Shown: piece by piece, positions 1-5,383 of the stretch
Layout of the letters: each line of letters opens with the position of its first letter
How positions within the stretch are numbered: position 1 is the stretch's first letter
DNA from: Chloroflexota bacterium
Lineage (GTDB): Bacteria > Chloroflexota > Dehalococcoidia > SM23-28-2 > RBG-16-64-32
Length of the DNA stretch: 5,608 bases
Direction of reading: 5' to 3'
Assembly: GCA_022560365.1 (NCBI GenBank)
Contig: JADFTG010000101.1
Location: forward strand, 1-5,608
Notes under the pieces: model-generated
Told to the model about the DNA's origin: nothing
Database searches by the model: none
What the model saw: the letters and a program-made list of their open reading frames with translations, nothing else
Position numbers and translations under genes: made by a program

Positions 1-1
1 C

Positions 2-802
2 GGCTACGACACCATTGACGTCGCCGCCGCCAGCCAGCGCGGCATCTACGTCACCAACTGCCCCGGCAAGAACGCCACCGCAGTGGCAGAGCTGGCCTGG
101 GCGCTCATCCTGGCGCTCGACCGCCGCATCCCCGACAACGTCGCCCAGCTCCGCGCCGGCCAGTGGAACAAAAAGGAGTACAGCAAGGCGCGCGGCCTGT
201 GCGGGCGCACGCTGGGGTTGGTGGGCCTGGGGCGCATCGGCCAGTTAATGATTCCCCGCGCCCGCGCCTTCGGCATGCCGGTGGTGGCCTGGAGCCGTTC
301 GCTCACGCCGGAAAAAGCAGAAGAACTGGGAGTCGAGCGTAAGGCCTCGCCGGAAGAAGTGGCGGCTGCCGCCGATGTCGTCAGCGTGCACGTGGCGCTC
401 AAGCCCGATACCAAGCAACTCTGCGGCCAGAAATTCTTCGCTGCCCTGCGCCCCGGTGCCTACTTCATCAACACCGCTCGCGGCGGGGTGGTGGACGAGA
501 AAGCTTTGGAGAAAGTAATTCAAGAAAAGGGCATTCGCGCCGGCCTGGACGTCTTCGCGCAGGAACCGGCCACCGCCACCGGCGCCTTCGCAGACGGCAT
601 CGCCAAGCTGCCCCAAGTGTACGGCACCCACCACATCGGCGCCTCCACCGACCAGGCCCAGGAAGCCATCACCGACGAGACTGTGCGCATCCTGGATACC
701 TACCGCACCAGCGGGCAAGTGCTCAACGCCGTCAACCTCTGCCATCGTTCTCCCGCCACCCACTTGCTGACCGTGCGCCATCGCGACCGCGTGGGCGTGC
801 TG
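2..802 (+). CDS. serA: D-3-phosphoglycerate dehydrogenase (SerA-type), partial at both ends
   Basis: NAD-dependent D-2-hydroxyacid dehydrogenase; the SerA family oxidises 3-phosphoglycerate to 3-phosphohydroxypyruvate, the first committed step of cytosolic serine synthesis. The frame is open from base 2, so the true start lies left of the window; the Met at 83 is internal. Visible motifs: the nucleotide-binding GLGRIG (224-241); INTARGGVVD with the catalytic Arg at 479-481; the acid Glu in FAQEP (563-565); and the catalytic His in THHIGAS (632-634). After the catalytic domain, a VLNAVNL hinge leads to LLTVRHRDRVGVL, the usual first strand of the regulatory ACT domain. There the SerA similarity ends and a ketosynthase continues in the same frame, so the rest of the ACT domain and the stop codon are absent. 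The family assignment is secure. Other 2-hydroxyacid dehydrogenases are less likely because of the ACT-like ending. The truncation is probably artificial. Confidence 0.85.
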
Positions 803-805
803 CTG
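785..805 (+). other. In-frame SerA/FabF fusion point at a shared DRVGVL peptide
   Basis: Bases 785-802 encode DRVGVL. This peptide is expected both at the start of a SerA ACT domain (HRDRVGVLA) and just before the GxGIGGLE loop of a ketosynthase (RVGVLLGNGIGGLE). Left of it every residue fits SerA; right of it every residue fits FabF. The frame is kept because both genes would read the same six codons identically. This is what a join through a short shared sequence looks like, whether by assembly, amplification or recombination. A natural fusion protein would be expected to keep complete domains and a linker. The exact base of the join cannot be set within this stretch. Confidence 0.75.
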
Positions 806-1735
806 GGGAACGGCATCGGGGGGCTGGAGGAGTCGCAGAAAGCTGTGCGAACGGTAGACTCGCGCGGCGGCATGCGCCTGGATCCTTTCTTCTTCCCGAA
901 GATGCTGCCGAACATGGCGGCGGCCCACATCGCGCTCAACTTCGGCGCGCGCGGCTATAACAACACCGTGATCACGGCCTGCGCCGCGGGGACGCAGGCG
1001 ATTGGTGACGCGATGGACCTCGTGCGCGCCGGCCGCGTCGACGTCTGCATCACCGGTGGCAGCGAGGCTTCGCTTTGCGAGCTCGGCCTCTGCGGGTTCG
1101 CGGTCATTCGCTCTCTCTCGCAGAACAACGATGAGCCACAGAAAGCGAGCCGTCCGTTCGACGCCGAGCGCGACGGCTTCGTCGCCGCTGAGGGCGCGGG
1201 CATCATGATCCTCGAGAGCGAGGAGCACGCGAAGTCCCGCAACGCGCCCATCCTGGCGGAAGTCGCGGGATACGGCGCCTGCAACGATGCGTTCCACGTT
1301 GTCGCTCCCTCTGCGGACGGTGACGGCGCGATGCGTGCGATGCGCGAGGCGCTGGCAGACGCTCAGGTCGAAACAGCGGAAGTCGATTACATCAACGCTC
1401 ACGGCACTTCGACGCAGCTCAACGACAAGTCGGAAACGCTGGCGATTAAGACGCTTTTCGGCGAGGACGCCTACCGGGTGCCGATCAGCGCCACCAAGTC
1501 GATGGTCGGCCACTCCTTCGGCGCCGCTGGCGCTGTCGAGTCGGTGGCGGCGGTGCAGACGATTGTGAACGGAGTCATCCACCCGACGATCAACCTCGAG
1601 CACCCGGATCCGGAGTGCGACCTGGACTACGTACCCGAGGGCGCGCGCGAGGCCGATGTCGACGTCGTGCTCAAGAACAGCTTTGGTTTCGGCGGCCAGA
1701 ACGCTTGTCTCGTCTTCAAGCGGTACGAAGGGTGA
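785..1735 (+). CDS. fabF: Beta-ketoacyl-ACP synthase II (FabF-type), N-terminus missing
   Basis: Condensing enzyme of type II fatty-acid synthesis; it adds malonyl-ACP to acyl-ACP by decarboxylative Claisen condensation in the cytosol. The Cys-His-His set is intact: nucleophile Cys in ITACAAG (980-982), His in NAHGTST (1400-1402) and His in MVGHSFGAAGA (1511-1513), with the conserved Lys of ATKSMVGH (1496-1498). The glycine-rich tail NSFGFGGQNA and the TGA at 1733 give a natural C-terminus. About 316 residues are present against roughly 410 in FabF. The missing part is the first ~100 residues, including the usual VVVTGxG beginning, which is replaced by SerA sequence. As written, the ketosynthase would lack its N-terminal core strands and probably could not fold normally. 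FabB or a polyketide-type ketosynthase is possible, but the spacing of motifs and the lack of extra domains favour FabF. galE follows 13 bases downstream. Confidence 0.88.
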   Translation, partial: DRVGVLLGNGIGGLEESQKAVRTVDSRGGMRLDPFFFPKMLPNMAAAHIALNFGARGYNNTVITACAAGTQAIGDAMDLVRAGRVDVCITGGSEASLCELGLCGFAVIRSLSQNNDEPQKASRPFDAERDGFVAAEGAGIMILESEEHAKSRNAPILAEVAGYGACNDAFHVVAPSADGDGAMRAMREALADAQVETAEVDYINAHGTSTQLNDKSETLAIKTLFGEDAYRVPISATKSMVGHSFGAAGAVESVAAVQTIVNGVIHPTINLEHPDPECDLDYVPEGAREADVDVVLKNSFGFGGQNACLVFKRYEG

Positions 1736-1748
1736 CCGCCGTACGGCG

Positions 1749-2726
1749 ATGCGCGTCCTCGTAGTCGGTGGCGCCGGCTACATCGGCTCCGTCACCGTCG
1801 ACCAGCTCGTCGCCGGCGGCCACGACGTCACAGTCATCGACAGCCTCGTTGGCGGACATACGTCGGCGCTCAACCCCGAGTGCGAGTTCACGCAGGGCGA
1901 CATCCGGGACGAGGCCGTCCTGGGCCGGCTCTTCGCGGCGCACACGTTCGACGCGGTGATCAACTACGGCGGCTACATCCAGGCCGGCGAGTCAGTCCAG
2001 CAGCCGGGCCGTTACTTCGCGAACAACGTCGCCGGGGCCATCGACCTGCTGAACGCGATGGTCACTTACGATGTCAAGCGGTTCGTTTTCAGCTCCAGCG
2101 CCGCGGTCTACGGCGAACCGGAGTCCGTGCCGATTTCCGAGGACGCGCCTCTGCGCCCCGTGAACCCGTACGGGGAATCGAAGGTGATGGTCGAGCGCAT
2201 GCTGCCGTGGTACGAGTCGCGCTTCGGCGTCCGCTCTGTGTCGCTGCGCTACTTCAACGCTGCCGGCGCGACCGAAGAGCGCGGTGAAGACCACCGCCCG
2301 GAGACGCACCTGATCCCGAACGTGTTGCAGGTGCCGCTGGGCAAGCGCGAATCGCTCGACCTCTACGGTACCGACTACCCGACCCGCGATGGCACTTGCG
2401 TCCGTGACTATATCCACGTCTCGGACCTGGCAGCCGCGCACCTGCTCGCCCTCGACTACTCTGAGAAGGGTAGCGGGGCGTTCAACCTCGCCAACGGCGT
2501 CGGCTTCACGAACCGCGAGGTGATCGAGTCGGCCCGGCGCGTGACCGACCATCCGATCCCCGTCAGCGAAGGGCCGCGCCGCCCGGGCGATCCCGCCGAG
2601 CTGGTCGCCTCCAACGAGCGGGCGCGCGCCGAACTCGGCTGGGCGATCGAGTTCGATGAGTTGGACGCGATCGTCGGTTCCGCCTGGCGCTGGCACCAGT
2701 CGCACCCCGACGGGTACCCGGGCTAG
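1749..2726 (+). CDS. galE: UDP-glucose 4-epimerase (GalE), complete
   Basis: NAD-dependent short-chain dehydrogenase/reductase of the extended class. It interconverts UDP-glucose and UDP-galactose, supplying galactose for envelope polysaccharide or feeding galactose into central metabolism. The 325 residues match the family's usual 320-340. Visible motifs: the dinucleotide-binding GGAGYIG at residues 7-13; Asp51 in GDIRD; the AGESVQQPG segment near 79-87; SSSAAVYG with the catalytic Ser at 117; the YxxxK pair Tyr141/Lys145 in NPYGESK; RYFNAAGA (168-174); and DYIHVSDLA. The ATG at 1749 was chosen because MRVLVVGGAGYIG is the canonical beginning, and in-frame codons further upstream lie inside fabF. 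No strong ribosome site is seen in the 13-base gap; GAAGGGTGA over the fabF stop is somewhat far. Co-transcription with fabF is likely. The closest alternative is another UDP-sugar 4-epimerase such as one acting on GlcNAc or GalNAc; residues alone do not settle this. Confidence 0.93.
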   Translation: MRVLVVGGAGYIGSVTVDQLVAGGHDVTVIDSLVGGHTSALNPECEFTQGDIRDEAVLGRLFAAHTFDAVINYGGYIQAGESVQQPGRYFANNVAGAIDLLNAMVTYDVKRFVFSSSAAVYGEPESVPISEDAPLRPVNPYGESKVMVERMLPWYESRFGVRSVSLRYFNAAGATEERGEDHRPETHLIPNVLQVPLGKRESLDLYGTDYPTRDGTCVRDYIHVSDLAAAHLLALDYSEKGSGAFNLANGVGFTNREVIESARRVTDHPIPVSEGPRRPGDPAELVASNERARAELGWAIEFDELDAIVGSAWRWHQSHPDGYPG

Positions 2727-2732
2727 GTGGGC

Positions 2733-3878
2733 CTACAGACCGTTCCCGAACGAGAACACGTCGCCGATGTTCAGGCACGACGGATCGATCTTCGAGACCG
2801 AGAGCCCGGCGTCGTTCCGCAGCACCTTCAGCGAGTCTATCGGGTTCACCGCACCTGAGCAGTCGACGTCACCCCAGATCCGTGCCGTCGCGATTCCGGT
2901 ACCACCGTCGTCTACTGACGTGCCTAATGCCGGACAGCCGGCTGGTAGGCTGACGTTCAATCCGGCATCGTGGCGCAGTGTCAGCAGCGAATCGATGGGA
3001 TCGCTCGTATCGCTGCAATTTGCGTCGCCCCAGGCGAAGGTCAGCAGCAAGGGCGTCGGAGTAGGTGACGGTGACGGCGTTGGTGTCGGTGAGGCGGCGG
3101 GGGTGGGCGATGGCGTGGTCGTCGTCAGGTCGCAGCCGGAGTAGCCGAACGCCGGGTCGTTGTAAGCGTGGTTGACGCCGCAGGTGTCCCACGGCTGCAC
3201 GCCGGACTCGCCCTCGCCGCCAATGGAAACCGGGTTGATGCAGTCATACGCCATGACGGAGTGGGGGATGGGGCCGGTGTCGTCCATCCCGCAGTCGTAC
3301 AGCTGCGTCTCGTCTGCGTTCGTGCTCTCGTGCGCCAGCGAGACGATGTGGCCCATCTCGTGCGAAAGCGTAGCGAGCCGGTCGTTTTCGGTGTCGTAGA
3401 CGCCGTTGTGGGCGTCGTCGCCGATCCAGACGATGCCGGAGTAGACGTCGCACGGACCGGAGCACGGGATGCCGTTGATGTCGTAGGTCGGAGCTACGCC
3501 CAGTACGCCCGGGTCGCCCGGCACCGTGTCCTCGATGTAGACGTTGACGTCGAAGTTCGCGTCCCGCACCTCGTCCGTGTAGTCGAAGCGGACGGTCATC
3601 GGCTGGCCGTTCCAGTCGGCCATCGAGCTGGTGAAGGGGCCGTCCCACTTCGCGCCGCAGGCCGCCGCGCTTCCGTCGCAGTTCAGCCAGACGTCGCTCG
3701 TGCCCAGGTTCATCCAGGCACCGTAGTCGCCGTTGGGCTGATAGTGCCAGCGCTCCGGGAAGAGCTTCTTCTGTTGGTGACCGGTGTTCGACTCTGCTGG
3801 ATCCGCCACCGCGGCGAGGCCGATCGTAACGAAGGCCGCGATCACGAGCGCCCCAGCGATTCGCATCCCGGCGCTCAT
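2733..3878 (-). CDS. Secreted metzincin-like zinc protease with Pro/Thr linker and two dockerin-like repeats
   Basis: Predicted exported zinc metallopeptidase of 381 residues. Residues 1-25 form a signal peptide: a short MSAGMR n-region, a hydrophobic core from 7 to about 24, and a likely cut after AVA (25). The catalytic domain (~35-250) carries HEMGHIVSLAHE (173-184), giving zinc ligands His173, His177 and His183 and the base Glu174. A Met-turn SVMAY (207-211) follows, as in metzincins. The consensus Gly of HExxHxxGxxH is Ser here. Eight or more cysteines in this domain suggest disulfides outside the cytoplasm. Residues 252-276 are a Thr/Pro/Ser linker, followed by two EF-hand-like dockerin repeats (from 283 and 335). 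No cell-wall or membrane anchor is seen. The ATG at 3878 overlaps the upstream stop (ATGA), suggesting coupled translation; Met5 (3866) is an alternative start. The peptidase family is probably M10/M12-like, but the substrate is unknown. Confidence 0.85.
   Translation of the reverse strand: MSAGMRIAGALVIAAFVTIGLAAVADPAESNTGHQQKKLFPERWHYQPNGDYGAWMNLGTSDVWLNCDGSAAACGAKWDGPFTSSMADWNGQPMTVRFDYTDEVRDANFDVNVYIEDTVPGDPGVLGVAPTYDINGIPCSGPCDVYSGIVWIGDDAHNGVYDTENDRLATLSHEMGHIVSLAHESTNADETQLYDCGMDDTGPIPHSVMAYDCINPVSIGGEGESGVQPWDTCGVNHAYNDPAFGYSGCDLTTTTPSPTPAASPTPTPSPSPTPTPLLLTFAWGDANCSDTSDPIDSLLTLRHDAGLNVSLPAGCPALGTSVDDGGTGIATARIWGDVDCSGAVNPIDSLKVLRNDAGLSVSKIDPSCLNIGDVFSFGNGL
2760..2876 (-). repeat. Dockerin-like repeat 2 (C-terminal) of the protease
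   Basis: Residues 335-373 read WGDVDCSGAVNPIDSL, then LRNDAGLSVS, then a Cys near the end. Asp337, Asp339, Ser341 and Asp348 occupy positions 1, 3, 5 and 12 of a calcium-binding loop, as in dockerin type I halves. The following helix is the SLKVLRNDAGL stretch. Cys340 and Cys368 are 28 residues apart and have equivalents in the first repeat. A calcium-dependent fold is inferred; a cohesin partner is not visible in this window. Confidence 0.72.
2919..3032 (-). repeat. Dockerin-like repeat 1 of the protease
   Basis: Residues 283-320 read WGDANCSDTSDPIDSL, then LRHDAGLNVS, then Cys315. The loop positions are Asp285, Asn287, Ser289 and Asp296, and Cys288/Cys315 lie 27 apart. It matches repeat 2 with a 52-residue offset and shares WGD, CS, PIDSL, LR, DAGL and VS. 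This is longer than the spacing between the two halves of a classical dockerin. About 15 residues (SVDDGGTGIATAR region) separate the repeats. Confidence 0.72.
3051..3125 (-). repeat. Low-complexity Thr/Pro/Ser linker coding repeat
   Basis: Residues 252-276 of the protease are almost only Thr, Pro and Ser, with PTP and PSP units and two Ala. On the plus strand this appears as imperfect GGTGAC/GGTGTC/GGCGTT hexamers. Such linkers tether secreted catalytic domains to binding modules and are often glycosylated. The short tandem units make this stretch prone to length change. Confidence 0.75.
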
Positions 3879-4375
3879 TCGGCCGCCAGCATTTCGATCG
3901 CCTCTGCCGGTGTGCGGCCGGCCAGCGCCCGGGAGGCGCCGGTCGTTTCCCAGCCGGCGGGCGCGGTCACCCGGCCGTCTTCGATCGGGAAGCGGGCGAA
4001 GGCGGAGGCGCTATACGTATCAGGGCCGTCCTGCCGCGCGACGAAGATGTAGCGCGCGCCGACCGACATCGCTGTGTCGCCTGCCAGAAGGACGCGCACA
4101 TCGCCGCCGGTCATCACGCCGCCGAACTGTTCGACCTTGACCACAGTGCCGACGGCAGGATCCCCGGTCGAGGCCTCGACGCGGACGAGGAATACGGAGA
4201 TGGGCAGCGGCTGCTCCCGGCCGCGGCCGATCTGGACATCGCGGCCCTTGCCTGTTCCGATCACCTCGCCGGCGAACGCCGCAATCACCGCCGCCGCGCG
4301 CGCCCGGTAGGCATCCTCCCCGGTGAGCAGGGCGAGGCGCGCGAGGGCGGCGGCGACAGGGCACTCGCCCGCCTG
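3875..4375 (-). CDS. Small beta-rich protein of unknown function, N-terminus missing or replaced
   Basis: Not assigned to a named family. The well-supported part runs from about 4270 to the TGA at 3875-3877. It reads EVIGTGKGRD, then ISVFLVRVEAS, TVVKVEQFGG, GARYIFVARQ and FARFPIEDGRV, ending in AEAIEMLAAE. This alternation of strand-like segments resembles small extracytoplasmic proteins with an OB/NTR-like barrel (a GEVVxV ... FRVExxxKG ... GxRYLVF pattern) that I associate with actinobacterial and chloroflexotal genomes. No signal peptide, start codon with ribosome site, or upstream cysteines are visible. The first ~35 residues (LARLALLTGEDAYRARA) look helical and resemble the tail of YyaL/DUF255-type proteins, so a join may lie near 4260-4290. 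The frame stays open upstream to 4507, but third-position GC leaves this phase near 4370-4385. The ATGA overlap with the protease suggests one operon. In-frame GTG at 4288 is an unconvincing start. Confidence 0.55.
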   Translation of the reverse strand, partial: QAGECPVAAALARLALLTGEDAYRARAAAVIAAFAGEVIGTGKGRDVQIGRGREQPLPISVFLVRVEASTGDPAVGTVVKVEQFGGVMTGGDVRVLLAGDTAMSVGARYIFVARQDGPDTYSASAFARFPIEDGRVTAPAGWETTGASRALAGRTPAEAIEMLAAE

Positions 4376-5367
4376 TGCGACATCCAGGCCCGATCCTTCC
4401 ACTCCCGCTTGGCGGCGGCGCACGAGATGAACCGAAGGCGCAAGCGGGGCCAGAGATTCTCCCCGGCGCGGTTGGTGGACATCGCCGGCAACGCCGATCC
4501 CCACCACATGACCGCGAGGCCGGTGACTGTGAAGAAGCGCGGCAAGGGCCGGGGCGCGGTTGACCCCAGCCCCAGCGCCAGGGTGATCAACGGGCCGGTG
4601 GCGTTAATCGGGCTCACTACGGTCACCGGTGCCCGGGCCAATGCGTGAAACAAAGAGGCAATGGCCAAACCCTGAAAGAGCCCCGCCAGGCCACACAGCG
4701 CAACGTATTTAGGCGGCAACCGCCGCAGGGTATGGGCCACGTCCCGGTACGTCAGCATCAATAGTAATACGCCCCCGATGGCAAGGGCAAAAGCCGCCGT
4801 CACCAAGGGTGGTGCGATATCACCCAGCACGTGCCTGCTTATGACGTCCCTGCCAGCGAAGGAAGCGGAGGCGCCCAAGGCCAGCAAGTAACCCAGCCTT
4901 TTTAAGTTAAGTACGCGGTCCGCCGGTGCGGACCCTGGGGCATTTTCCGTCAGGACAACCAGGATCAGTCCACTAACGACCATGCCCGTACCCATGGCCA
5001 CTAGCAAATTGGGGCGCTCGCTCAACAGAGTCACGCCAAGTATTAGAGCGAAGACAGGCTGAACTGAAGCCATGGGAGCCGCCCGGGATGCGCCTACCAT
5101 GGTAATGGCGGAATTGTTCAGCACCCGGGCCAGCGGATATGCCATGGCGCCCATAAGGGCGAACCAACCGAAAGCCACCGGTTTAAGCGCTTTGATATCC
5201 GGCAGATTAAGGGCGAATGCCAGACTGCCAACCAGAACAGCGCCGGTGAAAACAGTGAAGAACGTTGCCGTCGGGGCCGACACCCGTTGGGTTGCTACCC
5301 TAATCAGCGCGTATCCGCTGGAGAAGCCGAGGGCTGCCATGAAGGCGAAGACGACGGCTAACGCCAA
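4285..5367 (-). CDS. EamA/DMT-family membrane transporter, C-terminus lost or replaced
   Basis: Drug/metabolite-transporter superfamily permease, likely an exporter of small metabolites in the inner membrane; the substrate cannot be predicted. Residues 1-266 (down to about 4570) fit the family. Hydrophobic helices lie near 3-22, 33-53, 65-84, 93-112, 122-139, 157-175, 187-206, 221-241 and 247-267. The first EamA repeat holds ASRAAPMASVQPVFALILG and its duplicate holds PVTVVSPINATGPLITLAL. Family members usually end near residue 290-300 after a tenth helix. Here residue 267 onward turns into GSTAPRPLPRFF and a basic Arg/Ser/Pro tail, running to a stop at 4285 inside the neighbouring gene's antisense. 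RFFTVTGLAVMWWGSALPAM is hydrophobic and could replace helix 10, but its base composition differs from the rest of the gene. The TTG at 5367 was chosen because AAGGAG lies 10 bases upstream. Genuine transporter coding ends at about 4570. Confidence 0.82.
   Translation of the reverse strand: MALAVVFAFMAALGFSSGYALIRVATQRVSAPTATFFTVFTGAVLVGSLAFALNLPDIKALKPVAFGWFALMGAMAYPLARVLNNSAITMVGASRAAPMASVQPVFALILGVTLLSERPNLLVAMGTGMVVSGLILVVLTENAPGSAPADRVLNLKRLGYLLALGASASFAGRDVISRHVLGDIAPPLVTAAFALAIGGVLLLMLTYRDVAHTLRRLPPKYVALCGLAGLFQGLAIASLFHALARAPVTVVSPINATGPLITLALGLGSTAPRPLPRFFTVTGLAVMWWGSALPAMSTNRAGENLWPRLRLRFISCAAAKREWKDRAWMSHRRASALSPPPSRASPCSPGRMPTGRARRR
4376..4570. other. Unassigned high-GC fragment between the hypothetical gene and the transporter
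   Basis: By hand count, GC at positions congruent to 1 mod 3 is 18/20, 18/20 and 19/20 in the triplets of 4381-4440, 4441-4500 and 4501-4560, so the piece is probably protein-coding. The same positions are third bases both for the leftward transporter frame and for a rightward frame, so composition alone does not choose the strand. Rightward it reads a basic peptide around MNRRRKRGQRFSPARL and TVKKRGKGRG. Leftward it reads RFFTVTGLAVMWWGSALPAM, then a basic tail. A slight excess of purines at codon position 1 favours the rightward reading. I recognise neither product. Confidence 0.35.
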
Positions 5368-5377
5368 AGGTGATCCA

Positions 5378-5383
5378 CTCCTT
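5378..5383 (-). promoter_or_regulatory. Ribosome binding site AAGGAG for the transporter (TTG start)
   Basis: On the minus strand AAGGAG is followed by TGGATCACCT and then TTG at 5365-5367, a spacing of 10 bases. It is the strongest Shine-Dalgarno match I found in the window and fixes the transporter start at a non-ATG codon. The first methionine further in the frame (residue 10) would cut off most of helix 1. Confidence 0.7.

Noticed and set aside
245..1603. Long minus-strand open frame opposite serA/fabF
   Set aside because: It is the antisense shadow of GC-rich coding sequence. The plus frame carries all SerA and FabF motifs.
3051..3125. Tandem hexamers considered as a CRISPR or regulatory repeat
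   Set aside because: The units are 6 bases, imperfect, have no spacers, and are fully explained by the Thr/Pro linker of the protease.
3168..4052. Long plus-strand open frame opposite the protease
   Set aside because: Its Val/Asp/Arg-rich repetitive composition is typical of antisense reading. The minus frame has a signal peptide, zinc site and repeats.
4409..4648. Rightward frame with HHMTAxP resembling the ADAHHMTAP motif of ketosynthases
   Set aside because: The likeness is confined to a few residues. The expected upstream GAGxxxLE stretch and the downstream NAHGTST are absent, so it is probably chance.
5366..5383. Minus-strand AAGGAGTGGATCACCT resembling the 16S rRNA 3' tail
   Set aside because: Only about 10 bases (TGGATCACCT) match, with no other rRNA sequence nearby. 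It serves as the ribosome site and spacer of the transporter.
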